Shown: positions 22,249 to 33,464, counted from the first letter of the stretch. The stretch is DNA of 64,000 nt from Calycina herbarum (GCA_001414485.1 LLEY01000014.1:124001-188000); one strand, 5' to 3'. Notes: a model not told the origin generated them from the sequence alone. Numbers and translations: made by a program.

Positions 22249-24024
22249 CTAGCTTGATCTCCCAACACCTTTATAACTTGGTTCCACTTCCTTATGATAC
22301 ACCCCCAACTCAATATTTGAAGACTGGATATCATCCCTTTCCCATCGATCAAAATTCGCGTTTTGAGAATTGAATCGGGCAGCTCGAATATCAGAATCCG
22401 AGAGCTTGATTCCAAAAGTCCCACGATACAGCTTTCCAGCAACACCCACCCGACCTTTGTTGCTCTCATCGGAAAATGGAGTCTCGCGACTGGCAGCTGT
22501 TGTTTGTGATTTGAACAGAGCCGGCAATAGTTTTGCTGCAAGAGGCCGAAGACATACGATACTGGCGCAAATGAGAGCTGTGTAGATTTCTATCGTTGAC
22601 CAAACGACAACATCAACATTATCCCCTAAAATCCTGTCAGCTCCGGGGGGAAAAATGGAAGTAAAACGTGAGGAAACTTACAAGTCGAATCCACAGTATT
22701 CCCAAAAGTTATGATGTATTTTAAACGAACCATACTCGTGATACATGCCCTTGAAAATGTTAGCTTCACCCTTTTCAAATGGACGGGAAGGGCTGCCCAC
22801 AGAGAACCCGAAGTGAATAACACCCCCAAGACAATCTTCTTTCTCGCGTCTAACTTTAAAGCTGAAAGCTCTGCAATGGGCAGGATGATGATGACGATAT
22901 CCTCAACTATATTCAAGGCAGCACCAGCGTAGATGATGGCGATCGTGTTCAGACATTTCCCCGGAACTGCCGGGCTCCACACACTGGAGCATAGTTAGCA
23001 CCGATAAGTATGGAGTGGAAAAGGAGTTATGCATTTTGATTGGATTGCATTGAAATATGACAGCTACAGTAAAGGTAAAGTGGTGGAGAATCATCATTGC
23101 AATTACAATCCATAGAGCGATGCGAAATCTAGCAGTGGTGAAGATGCGTCGGTATAAAAGAAGGATCGCAAATTTGGAAGACGCTAGGTTGAGAACGTAA
23201 ATAATTTGGGAGACGTAGTACAGCTGTAGCATGATTAGTATTACCTTTCCGTTACATTAAAGGGTTTTCTTCATCCCACCTTGCGAAGGAGAGTGATATT
23301 CTCGGGAGGGACATCCCAGAAGTGTTTTCCAAAACCGTGGGTCGCATCTGTTGGACCAAGTTAGCGACTAAATTATTGGAATTTGCACAACCCAAACATA
23401 CTGAAAGCACAAATGGTTGCAGTTGGTGCCATGAGTATCTAAGAATAGTTAGCAAGTTGTTCCGACTTCCCAGCTTGTAGACCTACAGAGGACGCTATGA
23501 AAGCCCAATCATCCCAATGAATGGTATCCGTGACCATTCTTCTTGAAATAAGTCGCAAGAGTACAAAGAGAGCAGTGACGGAGGCAGCTGCAATGGTAAG
23601 AGTAACAATCTCGTTACTTCGAGACTCTTTTGGGAACCCAACACATACTTCTTTCTGAAATAAACTCGAGGCAGCTGATTGGCGTTAGAAAAGAGGTGTG
23701 AATTTCTGGAGCAACTCACCAGCAACCTCAGTTTCATTACATGAACGTAGTAGGCAAGACCCGAGATCAAATTGTAAAGTATTATTCGTACACAGACATT
23801 GTGGTAGATCGTTGCTTATCGGGCATCCACCATCTAAAATGACGCTCGAGCAAGATAACTGAGGATTTTGTCAACAACCGATGGATCTCGGAAATCAAGT
23901 TTCCACTCACGCTACATGAAGGAAGTCGCACAACTATCGAGGTGACGTCCGAGTTAGCTTGAACTGAAGTTAAAATTTCCAATGCAGCGAGGAGCAATAT
24001 ATTAAAAAGGAGCATCATGTACAT
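22249..24024 (-). CDS. CFEM-domain seven-helix receptor (Pth11-like GPCR)
   Basis: At least seven short exons on the minus strand are recognisable. Exon 1 (from the ATG at 24024) encodes a signal peptide MYMMLLFNILLLAALEIL and ends RLPSCS. The next exon carries a CFEM domain: LSCSSVILDGGCPISNDLPQ, CLCTNNTLQ, LGSCLLRSC. Then come helices: IVTLTIAAASVTALFVLLRL, the loop TIHWDDWAF, GFGKHFWDVPPENITLLRK, the helix pair around LYYVSQIIYVLNLASSKFAI and LWIVIAMMILHHFTFTVAVI, and the PGKCLNTIAIIYAGAALNIV helix with SMVRLKYI nearby. The cytoplasmic tail ends near GVGRSS. This is the layout of the CFEM-rhodopsin (Pth11-like) receptors, which sense surface or host cues at the plasma membrane. The start at 24024 is preferred over the upstream frame because it gives a clean signal peptide. 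Confidence 0.8.
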
Positions 24025-24904
24025 GTACGGCAATACTTCGTGTATAAAATTAGGAGGATGGAATGTCTCGGAGCTTATTTCAGATTTAACTTTTTCCAAG
24101 GCAGCCCTATATCCCCACTTGAATAATTCCTCCCGCATCCCGAAACGATTGCTCCATTTGACCAAGACTGAAAACGCCGGGGTGGGGGAGACCCGGTGTC
24201 CGAATTTGGGTGATGAGAAAACCACAATGGGAAAACGGGTCCGAGCGATCATTTAGAAGATTCACACCTCCCATCTCTGTACCCTGTCCCCTTGTTGTTG
24301 TGTGGTTGTCAAAATAGGCAGATTGGATACGTTCATCCCATGTTTGACATTCCTCTTCTGGTCAGGTACAGAGCCAAGCGATCGTTTACAACCCGAGTAT
24401 CCTCGGCTAGCGATGTTGATTCTTGCTCGTGATTATCGAATTTTGCTCAAATCTTTTCAAGAAATTAGATAGAAAAGGCAAATGAGTTGGGCTTTTGAAT
24501 GAACTGGTGCTCTCACTTCTCGATCTTTGAATCTACTTCTCTATTAGTCTCGACGTAAATCTTGTTTCTTTACTAAAATATTATTGATAAGGATGCCTCC
24601 AACATTTCGGCTTCAAATAAATTAAATCCAAGAGCTAATGCAGGGGCTTGCAGCCACCAACAAGCACGACATGCGGCAGATGAAGCGATGTTTCGTCAGC
24701 CCCCATTATCGGGGTTCTCGGCAACGAAGTGGGAGATTTTGTCTTCACAGCCTTCTTTATCACTTCAAAGCTCCTGAGGCAATTGTACTGTTCCTTTTGC
24801 GTTTCGGAAGTAGTAAGAAAGTTTACTTCGTAATGTATGAAAGCCATTCAAGCAAATTTCGCATTTATCTAAAGTGAGCTAATTGCAGAAGTTGATTCTA
24901 ACGT
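24025..24904. other. Intergenic region upstream of the CFEM receptor
   Basis: This is the presumed promoter of the receptor gene plus unassigned sequence. Short frames on either strand at 24635-24877 are not convincing. Confidence 0.35.
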
Positions 24905-24906
24905 TA

Positions 24907-25417
24907 CAGTGAGTTGCGAATTAAGCTTCCCTTTTGACGATATTTTATAAACCGTGTGTTTTTAGAAATTTCTTATTTCCTAGACACTCTTTCCCTCTTT
25001 ACTTAATAACAACGTATGTTATTATATCCCTAAGAACAGCTAATAAGAGCTTTATACCCCCTTTCTTACTCTATAAACATTTTAGGAAGAAAATAGACAC
25101 TTTTATATATGTCTAAATTTTTATAGGGTCTTAACAGAGACTACTCAACTTTACAGGGGTGTGAAAATTTTTCTTACGAAAAGGGGGTTTTTAAGAATTA
25201 ACTATTACTAAGTTTATTCTTATTATACTTGCTTAGATATAGTAATAAATAGAGAGGAGGTATAAGAAGATATAGCGGTTCTTTCTAGCTAGGTCTTATA
25301 TCTTAAAGAGTACTTTAGTTTTCTGTTTTCTACAATAAATAAGGAAAAAACCTAGGAAGAAAAAAGCACGGTTTATAAAAAAAGTGTTAAAAAGGAAGCT
25401 TAATTCGCAACTCACTG
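24907..25417. mobile_element. 511-bp MITE with TA target duplication
   Basis: Both ends carry the inverted sequence CAGTGAGTTGCGAATTAAGC with near-identity over about 25 bp, and TA flanks each side (24905-24906 and 25418-25419). The body is AT-rich and non-coding. The TA duplication and short inverted repeats suggest mobilisation by a Tc1/mariner/pogo-type transposase. A RIP-mutated version of the same end lies at 52434. Confidence 0.8.
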
Positions 25418-25419
25418 TA

Positions 25420-26302
25420 ACTGTATACCTAAAGCAAATTCTAATGTGTACTTTTATCACAGAAAGTTCCAGAAGAATAGAATTAGTTGGATGGGTAAGC
25501 ACGATAGTGATAAAAAAACAAAATCTCTCGTTCCTTTCTCGCAATTCTTATATTTTAACTGAATTATTGTAACCTTTCTCATGGTGGACAATAGGCCGAC
25601 CTCAGGACATCTACAACGCGCACAAATCAACACAAACTAAACAAAAAATCTACCACGTTCGTTAACCTGGTTAATTAGCACCCTTCTCTTTCTTTTCTTA
25701 CATTTTCGCAATTTTTCTACATCTAGCTATTCCAGGTTGCGGGTTTTCGTAGGGTCGCTAAGCTAATTACTGCCATTATCTTATCCACCAGGAGCCTTTT
25801 TACAGTGAACCGCTCCCCTACAACACAACATGTATTTCTAGATAGTAGGGATTTAAACTTCTTTTTTATAGATGTTAACTATATGTCTTTTCCAGTCAGC
25901 CTCAGGTGCCTGTGTGGCTAGTACGTAAATTCTTGTGCGACTCACTGCTGTGTCCATTGATGATACTGCAGTGATGAGGCTTAGATTGCAAGCCATCCTA
26001 TCAAAATCCTTACACACTGAGGCATCCTGTGGTGCTTTCCTCCCCATTTCCTCTCATCATGCTACCCGCTTTTATTCCAATACCGGGGGAGGTATTGGAT
26101 GAGTTGGATCGCTTAACCTTGAAATTATGACTGCGCCCCGCTGCCTGGTGCCTGATGTTGGCTCATAGGAAGGGGCAATACATCAACACATACGAAAACT
26201 TCCTACTTTGTTTTTCAATCTTAATCGCCGATTTATAAAGGATAGTCAACTCGCAAACCCTTCGAGAGATCTCTAAAGTTCCATATTTCTCACAGTGTCA
26301 TC
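25420..26302. other. Intergenic region with no supported gene
   Basis: The stretch is AT-rich to about 25720 and then of ordinary composition. No coding family or repeat boundary is recognised. The last 100 bp are the likely promoter and leader of the next gene. Confidence 0.35.
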
Positions 26303-27404
26303 ATGAGTCGTTCACAGTTTCAATCGGCGGTTCTCCAATTTACCGTCCTCAGAACGTTGCGTTTGATTTTTACTCACGTAAGTCGAATTTTAACTCAATA
26401 TTCCCGCTTTCCTTGCCCAATTTGTGAAGCAATTGATCATATCTCTCTATTTCGCGTCTTTAGAAAACTTCCCATCCTTGGAAGCGAGTTTCGCTGGTAC
26501 ATCCCTTATGAAAACCGACAAGCGTAGGCTGACGATCATGAAATCTCAGGAAATAGAACGCAATGGCTTCAACGACATCCTAGAAGACCCAGTCGTAAAA
26601 AACCTCACCACAGCCTTCACCCACAGAACAGCCAACGCCACCTTGTCAAACTCGCTTCTATCGAATACCACCTCAACCACAGCAGGGACCAGTATATTCT
26701 TCTTCGAAAACCCTAAATCATTCTATTTTTCAATGTTACCACGACAAATATTTATCTGCATCTTGTTATTTCCTCTCGCGTATTACTGGCAAATTCTCCT
26801 AGAGCGTGCCTTCCCAACCCGACCACGCCGCAAGGATATTATCTATTCTAAAGAAAAGGAGATAACAGCAACAGCGGACCAGGAAGAGCAGATTGTCAAG
26901 CGTTGGATTGACCAGGGAAAAGTCCAAAGATCTTCTATTCTTTGGTGGAACACATTTTTGAAGTGGATCTTAGATACTACAATTGGGAATCTTTGGTACG
27001 GTGCGCTCAACATACTCGTATGCTCTTGGATCCACTTTGATCAAAGCATTGAAAACTTCAAGCTGGTATGTTTTAACAAGATACCTTTACTGCTTCCCAA
27101 GACTGATCAGGGATTCTAGAATTTATTCCTCGATCTCGTTGGCGTTGTTTTTAGCTTCGGTACTCTTGGTTCATTGATAAGTTTCATTGTGATGCCAGTC
27201 TCCAAGCGTATTGTATTTGTGGAAGGACTGGAAGCGATCGAGGACTTTGTTTCTTATATCTTTTTGCTTCTGATCGTTCCGATGATCTTGAAGGGAGAAT
27301 GGGTACAAGATTTTATGAGAAACATGACTATCTCGATGATGACTCACCCGATTAAAGAACCAGCTGATATTACAAGCGGCCGTCTGACGATCGATGAGCT
27401 GTAA
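26303..27404 (+). CDS. Mpv17/PMP22-like multi-pass membrane protein
   Basis: Exons 26303-26377, 26430-27065 and 27120-27404 join in frame to 331 residues. The acceptor at 26429 (TTTGTGAAG) was preferred over a stronger-looking TTTAG downstream because only it keeps the frame. Hydrophobic segments lie at FYFSMLPRQIFICILLFPLAY, LWYGALNILVCSWIHF, LVGVVFSFGTLGSLISFIVM and FVSYIFLLLIVPMIL. Several features match the Mpv17/PMP22 pattern: YYWQILLERAFPTRP (the WY..LE..FP motif), LDTTIGNLWY (D...G) and SLISFIVMPVSKRIVF (NF..VP...R). Members sit in inner mitochondrial or peroxisomal membranes. A long variable insert of about 90 residues near the N terminus is unusual, so the family call is moderate. 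Confidence 0.5.
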
Positions 27405-27888
27405 TGTGCGGATGGGTGGTTTCAACGATGTGGCTGGCACTTCTTAGAACCTCAGAGTCAGTTGCAATTTAGGCCGAAAAATGAAGAAGGAAAGAAAAGA
27501 TGTTCAGCATGGTCGTTGAGAAGGCAATTACTATTCATGGTCAAAGAAATGAGCTTTTTTTATGCATGTTATTATAGGCAAAGAGGACGAAAAGAATGAT
27601 TATGACGGACGACTTTGGGTGTGCTTTAATTGCTGCTGTTGTTACTGGAAAGAAGGGAATTTTGAGGGCTAACTTTCTCCTGTCAATTAGTAGGTAACCT
27701 ACTAAAAAGATGTGCAACAAAATATGCACGTCAGTCCAAAAGGGGGCAGAGAGGGGCAAGGTCACGTGGGTGGCTGTGATTTTTGTTGCTGGTTTACTCG
27801 CAGCTTACTTTGCAGCTTAGCTGCAAAAAAGAGTTAGACAATTAGAGGGTGCGGATATTAATTGATTTAATACCGCTTACGAGAAGGA
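27405..27888. other. Intergenic region
   Basis: 3' flank of the Mpv17-like gene and unassigned sequence. GGTCACGTGGGTGG near 27760 contains CACGTG. No gene is supported. Confidence 0.35.
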
Positions 27889-27895
27889 GTGACCC

Positions 27896-28149
27896 ACGCG
27901 GTGGACAAAAAAAGTGGCGGGACCGTGCTGACCCCAAATAACGAGGCTCTCTTTTAAGTTGACTATAGCTAAGCACAACGGGGCCGCAAAAACATACGAA
28001 AAATAGATATAGAAGCAGAATTGACTAATTAATAGTTGGTATCCTTTTCAGAGAGTTTAAACAAACTGTTGTTGTGAAATCTTATCTCAAGACTAGGGGT
28101 GAATTTACAATGTTCATGGAGGTCCCGCCACTTTTTTTGTCCACCGCGT
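27896..28149. mobile_element. 254-bp MITE with 28-30 bp inverted repeats and a 7-bp target duplication
   Basis: The ends are perfectly inverted: ACGCGGTGGACAAAAAAAGT continuing GGCGGGACC on the left, and its complement on the right. GTGACCC flanks both sides (27889-27895 and 28150-28156), a convincing target-site duplication. A 7-8 bp duplication and short length suggest a hAT-like or similar non-autonomous element. The interior is non-coding. Confidence 0.85.
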
Positions 28150-28156
28150 GTGACCC

Positions 28157-28408
28157 AACTGCCAGAATCATCCTGTCGACATATGTGGAGCAAAGTTGAT
28201 TGTAGATACTCTTCCAATTAAGCCTTTGGACTGGAAGCAAAATCAAGGTAAGGAACCCTCTCATGAGTTGGAATTGGGCTTTCTTGTTTACTTGCAAACA
28301 ACCTGCCACGGCCGCTCCAACGGAGCTTCCTCCGTCAATGCCTCTTGAGACTACATCTACTGCCCTTCCAATTTTTTTTTCAAGAGTTTGCTCAATAATA
28401 TTTGACAT
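28157..28408 (-). other. Uncertain small reading frame next to the MITE
   Basis: A minus-strand frame starting MSNIIEQTLEKKIGRAVDVV (28408) runs into the MITE at 28149. If the MITE and one duplication copy are ignored, the frame continues through about 16 more codons to a stop near 27850. This may be a disrupted small gene, but I know no relative and the region is otherwise unremarkable. Confidence 0.2.
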
Positions 28409-28426
28409 GTTCAGCCTGTGGTGCAA

Positions 28427-29987
28427 TTGAGTGATGCCCAGAATATTTATTATTTACGAAACCATTGTCTCAAGCTTTGAAAAAGGTTTTTGCTAAGTGT
28501 TAGTGGGCTTTAGGAGAGGAGACTTTAGGGTTCTGACTTTAGGCCTTCACACATTGTCACCCCCTAACCCCAAGCAACTTTAAAATCTCAAAAACACCGA
28601 AACGTAAGCATCTTTTGAAATTCGAAGCTGACAGAACCAATGCGCCTGTGTCAATTACTATTGGCAATATTTTACTTTATTTTTCAATCTTGTAGTTGGG
28701 CTTTTGTGTTTGGGGACTTTATTTAGCACCCTGAAGCCAGATCACTAATTAGAGTTAGGCGGGGGGGGAGCTATTCTGAAGGTACCTGCCAGCTTTTAGC
28801 TCAAGGGCGGTGTGGTGTTTTGCTGCTACAACTACAACCACCAACCATCACAACTCTCACACCAGACTCAGCAGGTATTTTCTCTTCAAGTATGTCCCCA
28901 ACACCGACTGAACCTTCAGTACTCGAGCGGACAGAAAAATCCATCCAATGCAATTTCCATTGCCCTCCGAACCTTGAACCCGAACGCTTCCCTCTTTTTC
29001 CGTGCCCGTCTACGAGATCGCGATAAACCACCTCCATGCCTTGCGATATCGTAATTCTCGCACGAAGGACCCTGGCGACGAGGGATAAATTGGGGTTGGA
29101 GTGAGGGTTTGCTTTGCAGGAGACGCGGTATAAAACTTCCATCTTGCTATGTTCTCTCTGGCAGGATGGGCCCGTACGAAGGAAGGCAGCCCTAAGGCCC
29201 TTTTTTTGGTGGAAGGGTTGTCATGATGTGCCATTGCTCCGTTAAAAAAGACGGATCCTATGGTGCCAGAACATAAGGGTGCTTTCTCTGGGCGGGCCAT
29301 TGATTGGAGTTACGGTTTATTACCATTGCTCCATGGGGCATGCCAGAATCAATTTCTTGATTCCCTTGGCTTGTTCAGTAGAGCAATTGTGTTGGAAATC
29401 GTATTTTATACCGAGGCTACTCGCCGGTTGGGGGTCCTTTCATCTTTCTTATCAAGCCAAGGGGAGCCGATTTCCTATGTAAGGGGCTTACTTTTGAATT
29501 CTACCAAGGTCGAAACCAGTGGTTTATACGAAGTCGTATGTTTCAACCCAACCCAGCTATTTGTTAAAACCACGAAACAAGTGTTTTATCCTTTTTGTAC
29601 ATCGAGGAACAGGGAGATAAATTGGGAAGACACAATGCTTCAATTCCATTCAAATCATCACCAGTCTTCTTACTTTACATTCTTCCTGGGGGAATTGTCC
29701 GGTGTTGCAAAGCGAAAGGAAGTAGCTTTCTCACGTTGTACTCGTACCTCAAAATCTCTCGTGGGGAAAAGTTGGACAAATGATAGAACAAACATTTCTA
29801 TTTCCTCAAGCATTTGTACTCCGTACATCTGTTTGAGGGCTAAAATCTCCAGCTTGTAATTTGGTTCTCCGCACTACCATTATTCCCATCTGTCAAGTTT
29901 GCAAGGTGGTACTCATAATCAATTGTTTCCCGAGTCGTCACCCCTTTTCGTTACACCCAGCATACCTGCCAGGGCATAGTGGTCAGC
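28427..29987. other. Intergenic region with one long unrecognised frame
   Basis: A 199-codon plus-strand frame at 29260-29859 (MVPEHKGAFSGRAIDW...) is open but has no recognisable domain, signal or codon pattern, and may be chance. A run of nine G residues at about 28761-28769 is notable. Nothing else is supported. Confidence 0.3.
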
Positions 29988-30120
29988 TCAGCATCTCCAA
30001 GAAGTAATCTGATTCTCATATTCTACAGCTCTAGGGTCTTCCTCCAGCGCAACTGCGAAATTGTAGTTGGAGCTGGACGTCAGTCCCCGATGGTCTCCTT
30101 TATTATTGCAGCCTTCGTAT
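29988..30120 (-). repeat. Duplicated terminal exon (copy 2) of the crystallin-like gene
   Basis: This 133-bp segment has exactly the length of the preceding terminal exon (30177-30309). It begins with its own CATTTCCAG acceptor in the same phase. It encodes YEGCNNKGDHRGLTSSSNYN and ends YENQITSWRC and a stop, paralleling YVGCNNKGDDPGV...YENLISSWRC. The first copy has its own stop, so copy 2 could serve as an alternative last exon or be a relic of tandem gene duplication. Confidence 0.75.
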
Positions 30121-30844
30121 CTGGAAATGGAAAAGAAAATCAGTGTGTAATCTTACAATTTGGGTAGTGAGATGATTTAGCAGCGCCATGAGCTGATGAG
30201 GTTTTCGTAATCTGCGCTGTAATCCGGGTCTTCTGATGCAACCGCGAGGTTGCACAGATATGAGAGAGTAACTCCGGGGTCATCTCCTTTATTGTTGCAT
30301 CCCACGTATCTTACCATGGGTAAGGACGTGATGAAGAAGAACTTTTGAAGTAATGAAAGCAGTGACTTGTAGAACTGACAAACTCCATCGGTATTGGTGG
30401 AGAGCGAGGAGATTTTGTTATCGTAGGTGTCGGAAATCGAAGTATCATTCTCCCCATTGTAGTCAAACTATGATACTTGAAATTTGTCAGTCTCATACCC
30501 ATACTATGAATTCTGAGAATTTACCACACTTTCCAGGAGCCGCACCAAACACAAGACAGTCGCCTCGGAACCCAGCATCAACGCACTGCACGACGAAAAG
30601 AAAGTCGGGGGTGGTCACATTGCGATCAGGGTCTGCTTCCTGTCGCTTAGAGAGTTCAGTGGGGAGAAGGTTAGGGATACTGGAATCGTTGAAGAGGCTG
30701 CCACCTTCCTTTGCCAGAACGTCTTCAGCAACCTCGATTACATCTTCGAATAAGTTGCTACGTTTTTAACCATTGGAGATGGCGATGGCGCTGAGAAGAC
30801 AGGGGATGCTGCGAGAGCTGCGAGGATGATGGATTGGACTTCAT
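29988..30844 (-). pseudogene. Secreted beta-gamma-crystallin-like protein gene, probably damaged, with two terminal exons
   Basis: From the ATG at 30844, MKS is followed after a frame change by a signal-peptide-like segment (IILAALAASPVFSAPSPSPM). A second frame change then leads into NLFEDVIEVAEDVLAKEGG, a dibasic LSKR, and the mature part: FVVQCVDAGFRGDCLVFGAA, GKCGKFSEFI, then after an intron FDYNGENDTSISDTYDNKIS followed by SLSTNTDGVCQFYK. DNKISS fits the beta-gamma-crystallin calcium signature (N/D)(N/D)xx(S/T)S. The last exon (30309-30177) reads YVGCNNKGDDPGVTLSYLCN and ends YENLISSWRC. A diverged copy of this exon follows at 30120-29988. Two frame changes within the first about 90 bp suggest a pseudogene unless there is a sequence error or an unusual 5' exon. 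Role unknown; crystallin-fold secreted proteins are often structural or calcium-binding. Confidence 0.5.
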
Positions 30845-32912
30845 AATGATTATTGGGATTTTTTGGGTAGGAGTCAAATGTGGTTGGGTAGAATGGGTTG
30901 AAGTAAAGTGTTTTGATGACTCTTGTTGTGGAAGTGAGGGGTCGTTGTCCAGCTCTTTATATGCTGTGTACTTCAAGTCAAGAAGGAGGGGTTAGATGGT
31001 TAAGCGAGATGAAAATTCAAATCCATGTTGAGCCAAGGAGTCATAGATAGAACTTACTTACGCCGAGAAGAAATGACTTTGCACAATACCGATGGTTCCG
31101 GGCTTCGATCGGAGTTCGAGGACTTAGAACTCCAAGAAGATATGTACATCAATATTGCCCGTTGTCGTTTAACCTCAATACCTTACGTGTGCTGTCCCGG
31201 ATTCATGAATATGTTAAATGAGCTGGGAAAGAGCTGGAAGAAATTCCATTATTTGCTTGGTTATATTGAAATAAGATTACCATATAGAAGGCCGTCTCAT
31301 CCGGATTTTATGGGGTTGTTTGTTCAAGGTTTTGTCATCCCAGCACTGAATTCTTGTTTTGGTATATACCAGTTTTTATTTCTACTCTGTGGGGAAACAA
31401 TCGGATGAAGTAAGAATACCCTATGCTTAATTTCCGGCTCTCGTGAATTCTCGCCAGATGCCTGGTCCTTCAGATGATACCCAAGTATTGAACTGAACCT
31501 CTTACTGAATATCTACCAAAACCCAACCTGACTGCTTTCTGGTCACTATGTGAACTTTCGGATAATTACGAAGGCTGTACATCAGATCAGCTCAAAAGAC
31601 CCAAGAAATCAAGAGACTCGTTTTTTAAACCCTTTCGAGTAGTATTGTGAAGGACGAGAATTTATACGAGTATTAACCCCGTTTAAGAATAGGTGAAACA
31701 TGGATATACCTGGAGCCCAAATACCATGTACTCTTGTTTCATTCATTTATAGGATAGAAACGATTACGCGAAGAAGATCATTTAATTACTTTGAAGGCGT
31801 TCACGGTTCATCCAATTGTGCGGGTTTGTAGTTGTGGCTGGGTTTACGAGGAATGTCTGTACTAAAGCGAAGCGATCATATTATCGACCACCCGCTTAAA
31901 GTTTTGGTGACCTTATCTCATAAAATATATAAAATCTCAAATAATGATCATGAATAGGAAGAACTTTAGAGGAGCTCTGAACCCAAGATTTTATTCTCTT
32001 TAACCTCTTTGAATGACATTTTCACTTACTTTAAGTCGTCAGTTTCACATGAGAGTATTAAGCATACCAAGAGTAAGCACAAGCCTTCATTTTCAATGTA
32101 AAAGGTGACAAAGACAAGGAAATTTCGAGGGAAGTCTAATTTCGTGGTTCTGAGAGAATGATGATGATGATATTGATATTAATTAACGACCGGGGCCTAT
32201 AGCTATCTGGTGGGTATAACTCTAGAGTGAACCTCCCGTGGGGTATGAGAGTCGTGCTAAGCCTAGGATTTTATATACATGTCCTACTTCTAGAAGTGCC
32301 AAAAACTCCCCAAGGGTGCCAAAACGACAGCTCTAAAAGTAAGCCCGGGTCCCTAGTCCCGCGGTGTTACGTGCCATGTAGACCTAAGAAAGTAAGTCGT
32401 GCCCGTAGGCGTAAATTCGATGAGCTTAAACCCCCGACGGCCGTTTGAGGTGGGTAAGCGTTTTGGCGAGTATATCCGTGGAGGCTAGTTCCTGGTTCTG
32501 AGAGAATGAAAACTACGATGTGATCAGATGTAAATCCTAGTATCTTTTCCACCAGATCCGATATAACAACGTAATATCATAACCAGTTTTCAACTGTGTG
32601 TAATGAAACTAAGTATGAAGAATCATGGGTGGTTTCGCAAATTCACAGTATTTAGTATAGAGGGAGGCTTTAGACTCAATTGGCTGCAAGTGACGTTTGC
32701 ATAATTTCAAAAGCATTTGTCAAGAGATATGAGGGAACTAGCCTACAGGTAACAGTTTTTTGTTCTGTCAGATATTCCTAATCCATCCTCAAGCTTCTCC
32801 ATACTCTAAATTCCATTCCTATGATACAAAAGTACAATCAGAGTTAACGTTGAATAAACCAATAAACATATTATCGTTGCAAAAAGTTGCAAGGAGCCCC
32901 ACATCAGCTTCA
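30845..32912. other. Intergenic region, one unassigned frame and a flanked GC-richer insert
   Basis: The TTTATATGC motif at about 30956 is a plausible TATA box for the crystallin-like gene, about 112 bp upstream of its ATG. A 127-codon plus-strand frame at 31025-31408 (MLSQGVIDRTYLRREEMTLH...) has no recognised relative. 31409-32140 shows nothing. A GC-richer segment lies between direct repeats at 32145 and 32493. Confidence 0.35.
32145..32509. repeat. GC-richer insert bounded by 17-bp direct repeats
   Basis: TGGTTCTGAGAGAATGA occurs at 32145-32161 and again at 32493-32509. The 331 bp between them are richer in GC than both flanks. The arrangement looks like an insertion or a local duplication. 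No terminal inverted repeat or gene was seen within it. Confidence 0.45.
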
Positions 32913-33464
32913 TCATGGATGAGAAGCAGCACATGTTGTAATGTTTGGAAAGTAGTGGGATTTATACTTCCATTGTCTTAATAATTTCTGGTATTCGATT
33001 AGCCTTCGTTTCCGTTTTTACACTTTTCAGTGAAGAGATTTGACTTACAATACAATGAAACTCATGGTAAAATCCTAACCAAGCGAGAAAGTGCTCTTGC
33101 CCACCCTCGTCTTTCCCAAACTCACACACGTTCTCCCATTTCTCTCCAACTCGTCCCTTTGCACGCGGATATCGATTGGTTCGAGTAATTTCTTCCATTC
33201 TTCGTCTATGCCCTTTTCAGAAGGAGCACCAGCATACTTGCTATGGTTATATAAGTTGTAGGTTTTGGTATCGTATATTGTGGTAAGGCGATCGATTGAG
33301 TGTATGAGCTCTGGGCGAGACCCGTGAACGGGCGAGTGGCTTTGGATGAAAATGAGTGTGAAAGTGGTGTAGAAGAGAATCAAAAATGTGTGGATAAGAA
33401 TGGGTATTGACATATTGGTTGAAAATTGTGATTTTCGGTTTGGGTGTTCCTCTTTGTTAAGCAT
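32913..33464 (-). pseudogene. UstYa-like (DUF3328) oxidase, frameshifted and truncated
   Basis: The minus strand encodes MLNKEEHPNRKSQFSTNMSI, a single membrane anchor (PILIHTFLILFYTTFTLIFI), then YNHSKYAGAPSEKGIDEEWK and KLLEPIDIRVQRDELERNG, all typical of UstYa-family proteins. A one-base frame change near 33115 separates this from DEGGQEHFLAWLGFYHEFHC, which contains the first HxxHC metal-binding motif (HEFHC). After a GTAAGT...CCAG intron comes LLRQWKYKSHYFPNIT, again family-like. The second HxxHC motif is absent: the frame ends in tandem stops at about 32913. UstYa proteins oxidatively cyclise peptide side chains in fungal RiPP pathways. This copy cannot be functional without both motifs. 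Confidence 0.65.

Noticed and set aside
29260..29859. 199-codon plus-strand frame
   Set aside because: Long, but without known motifs, neighbouring splice sites or coding bias I can see; kept only as a remark.
31025..31408. 127-codon plus-strand frame
   Set aside because: No recognised domain; it might be real but cannot be supported.
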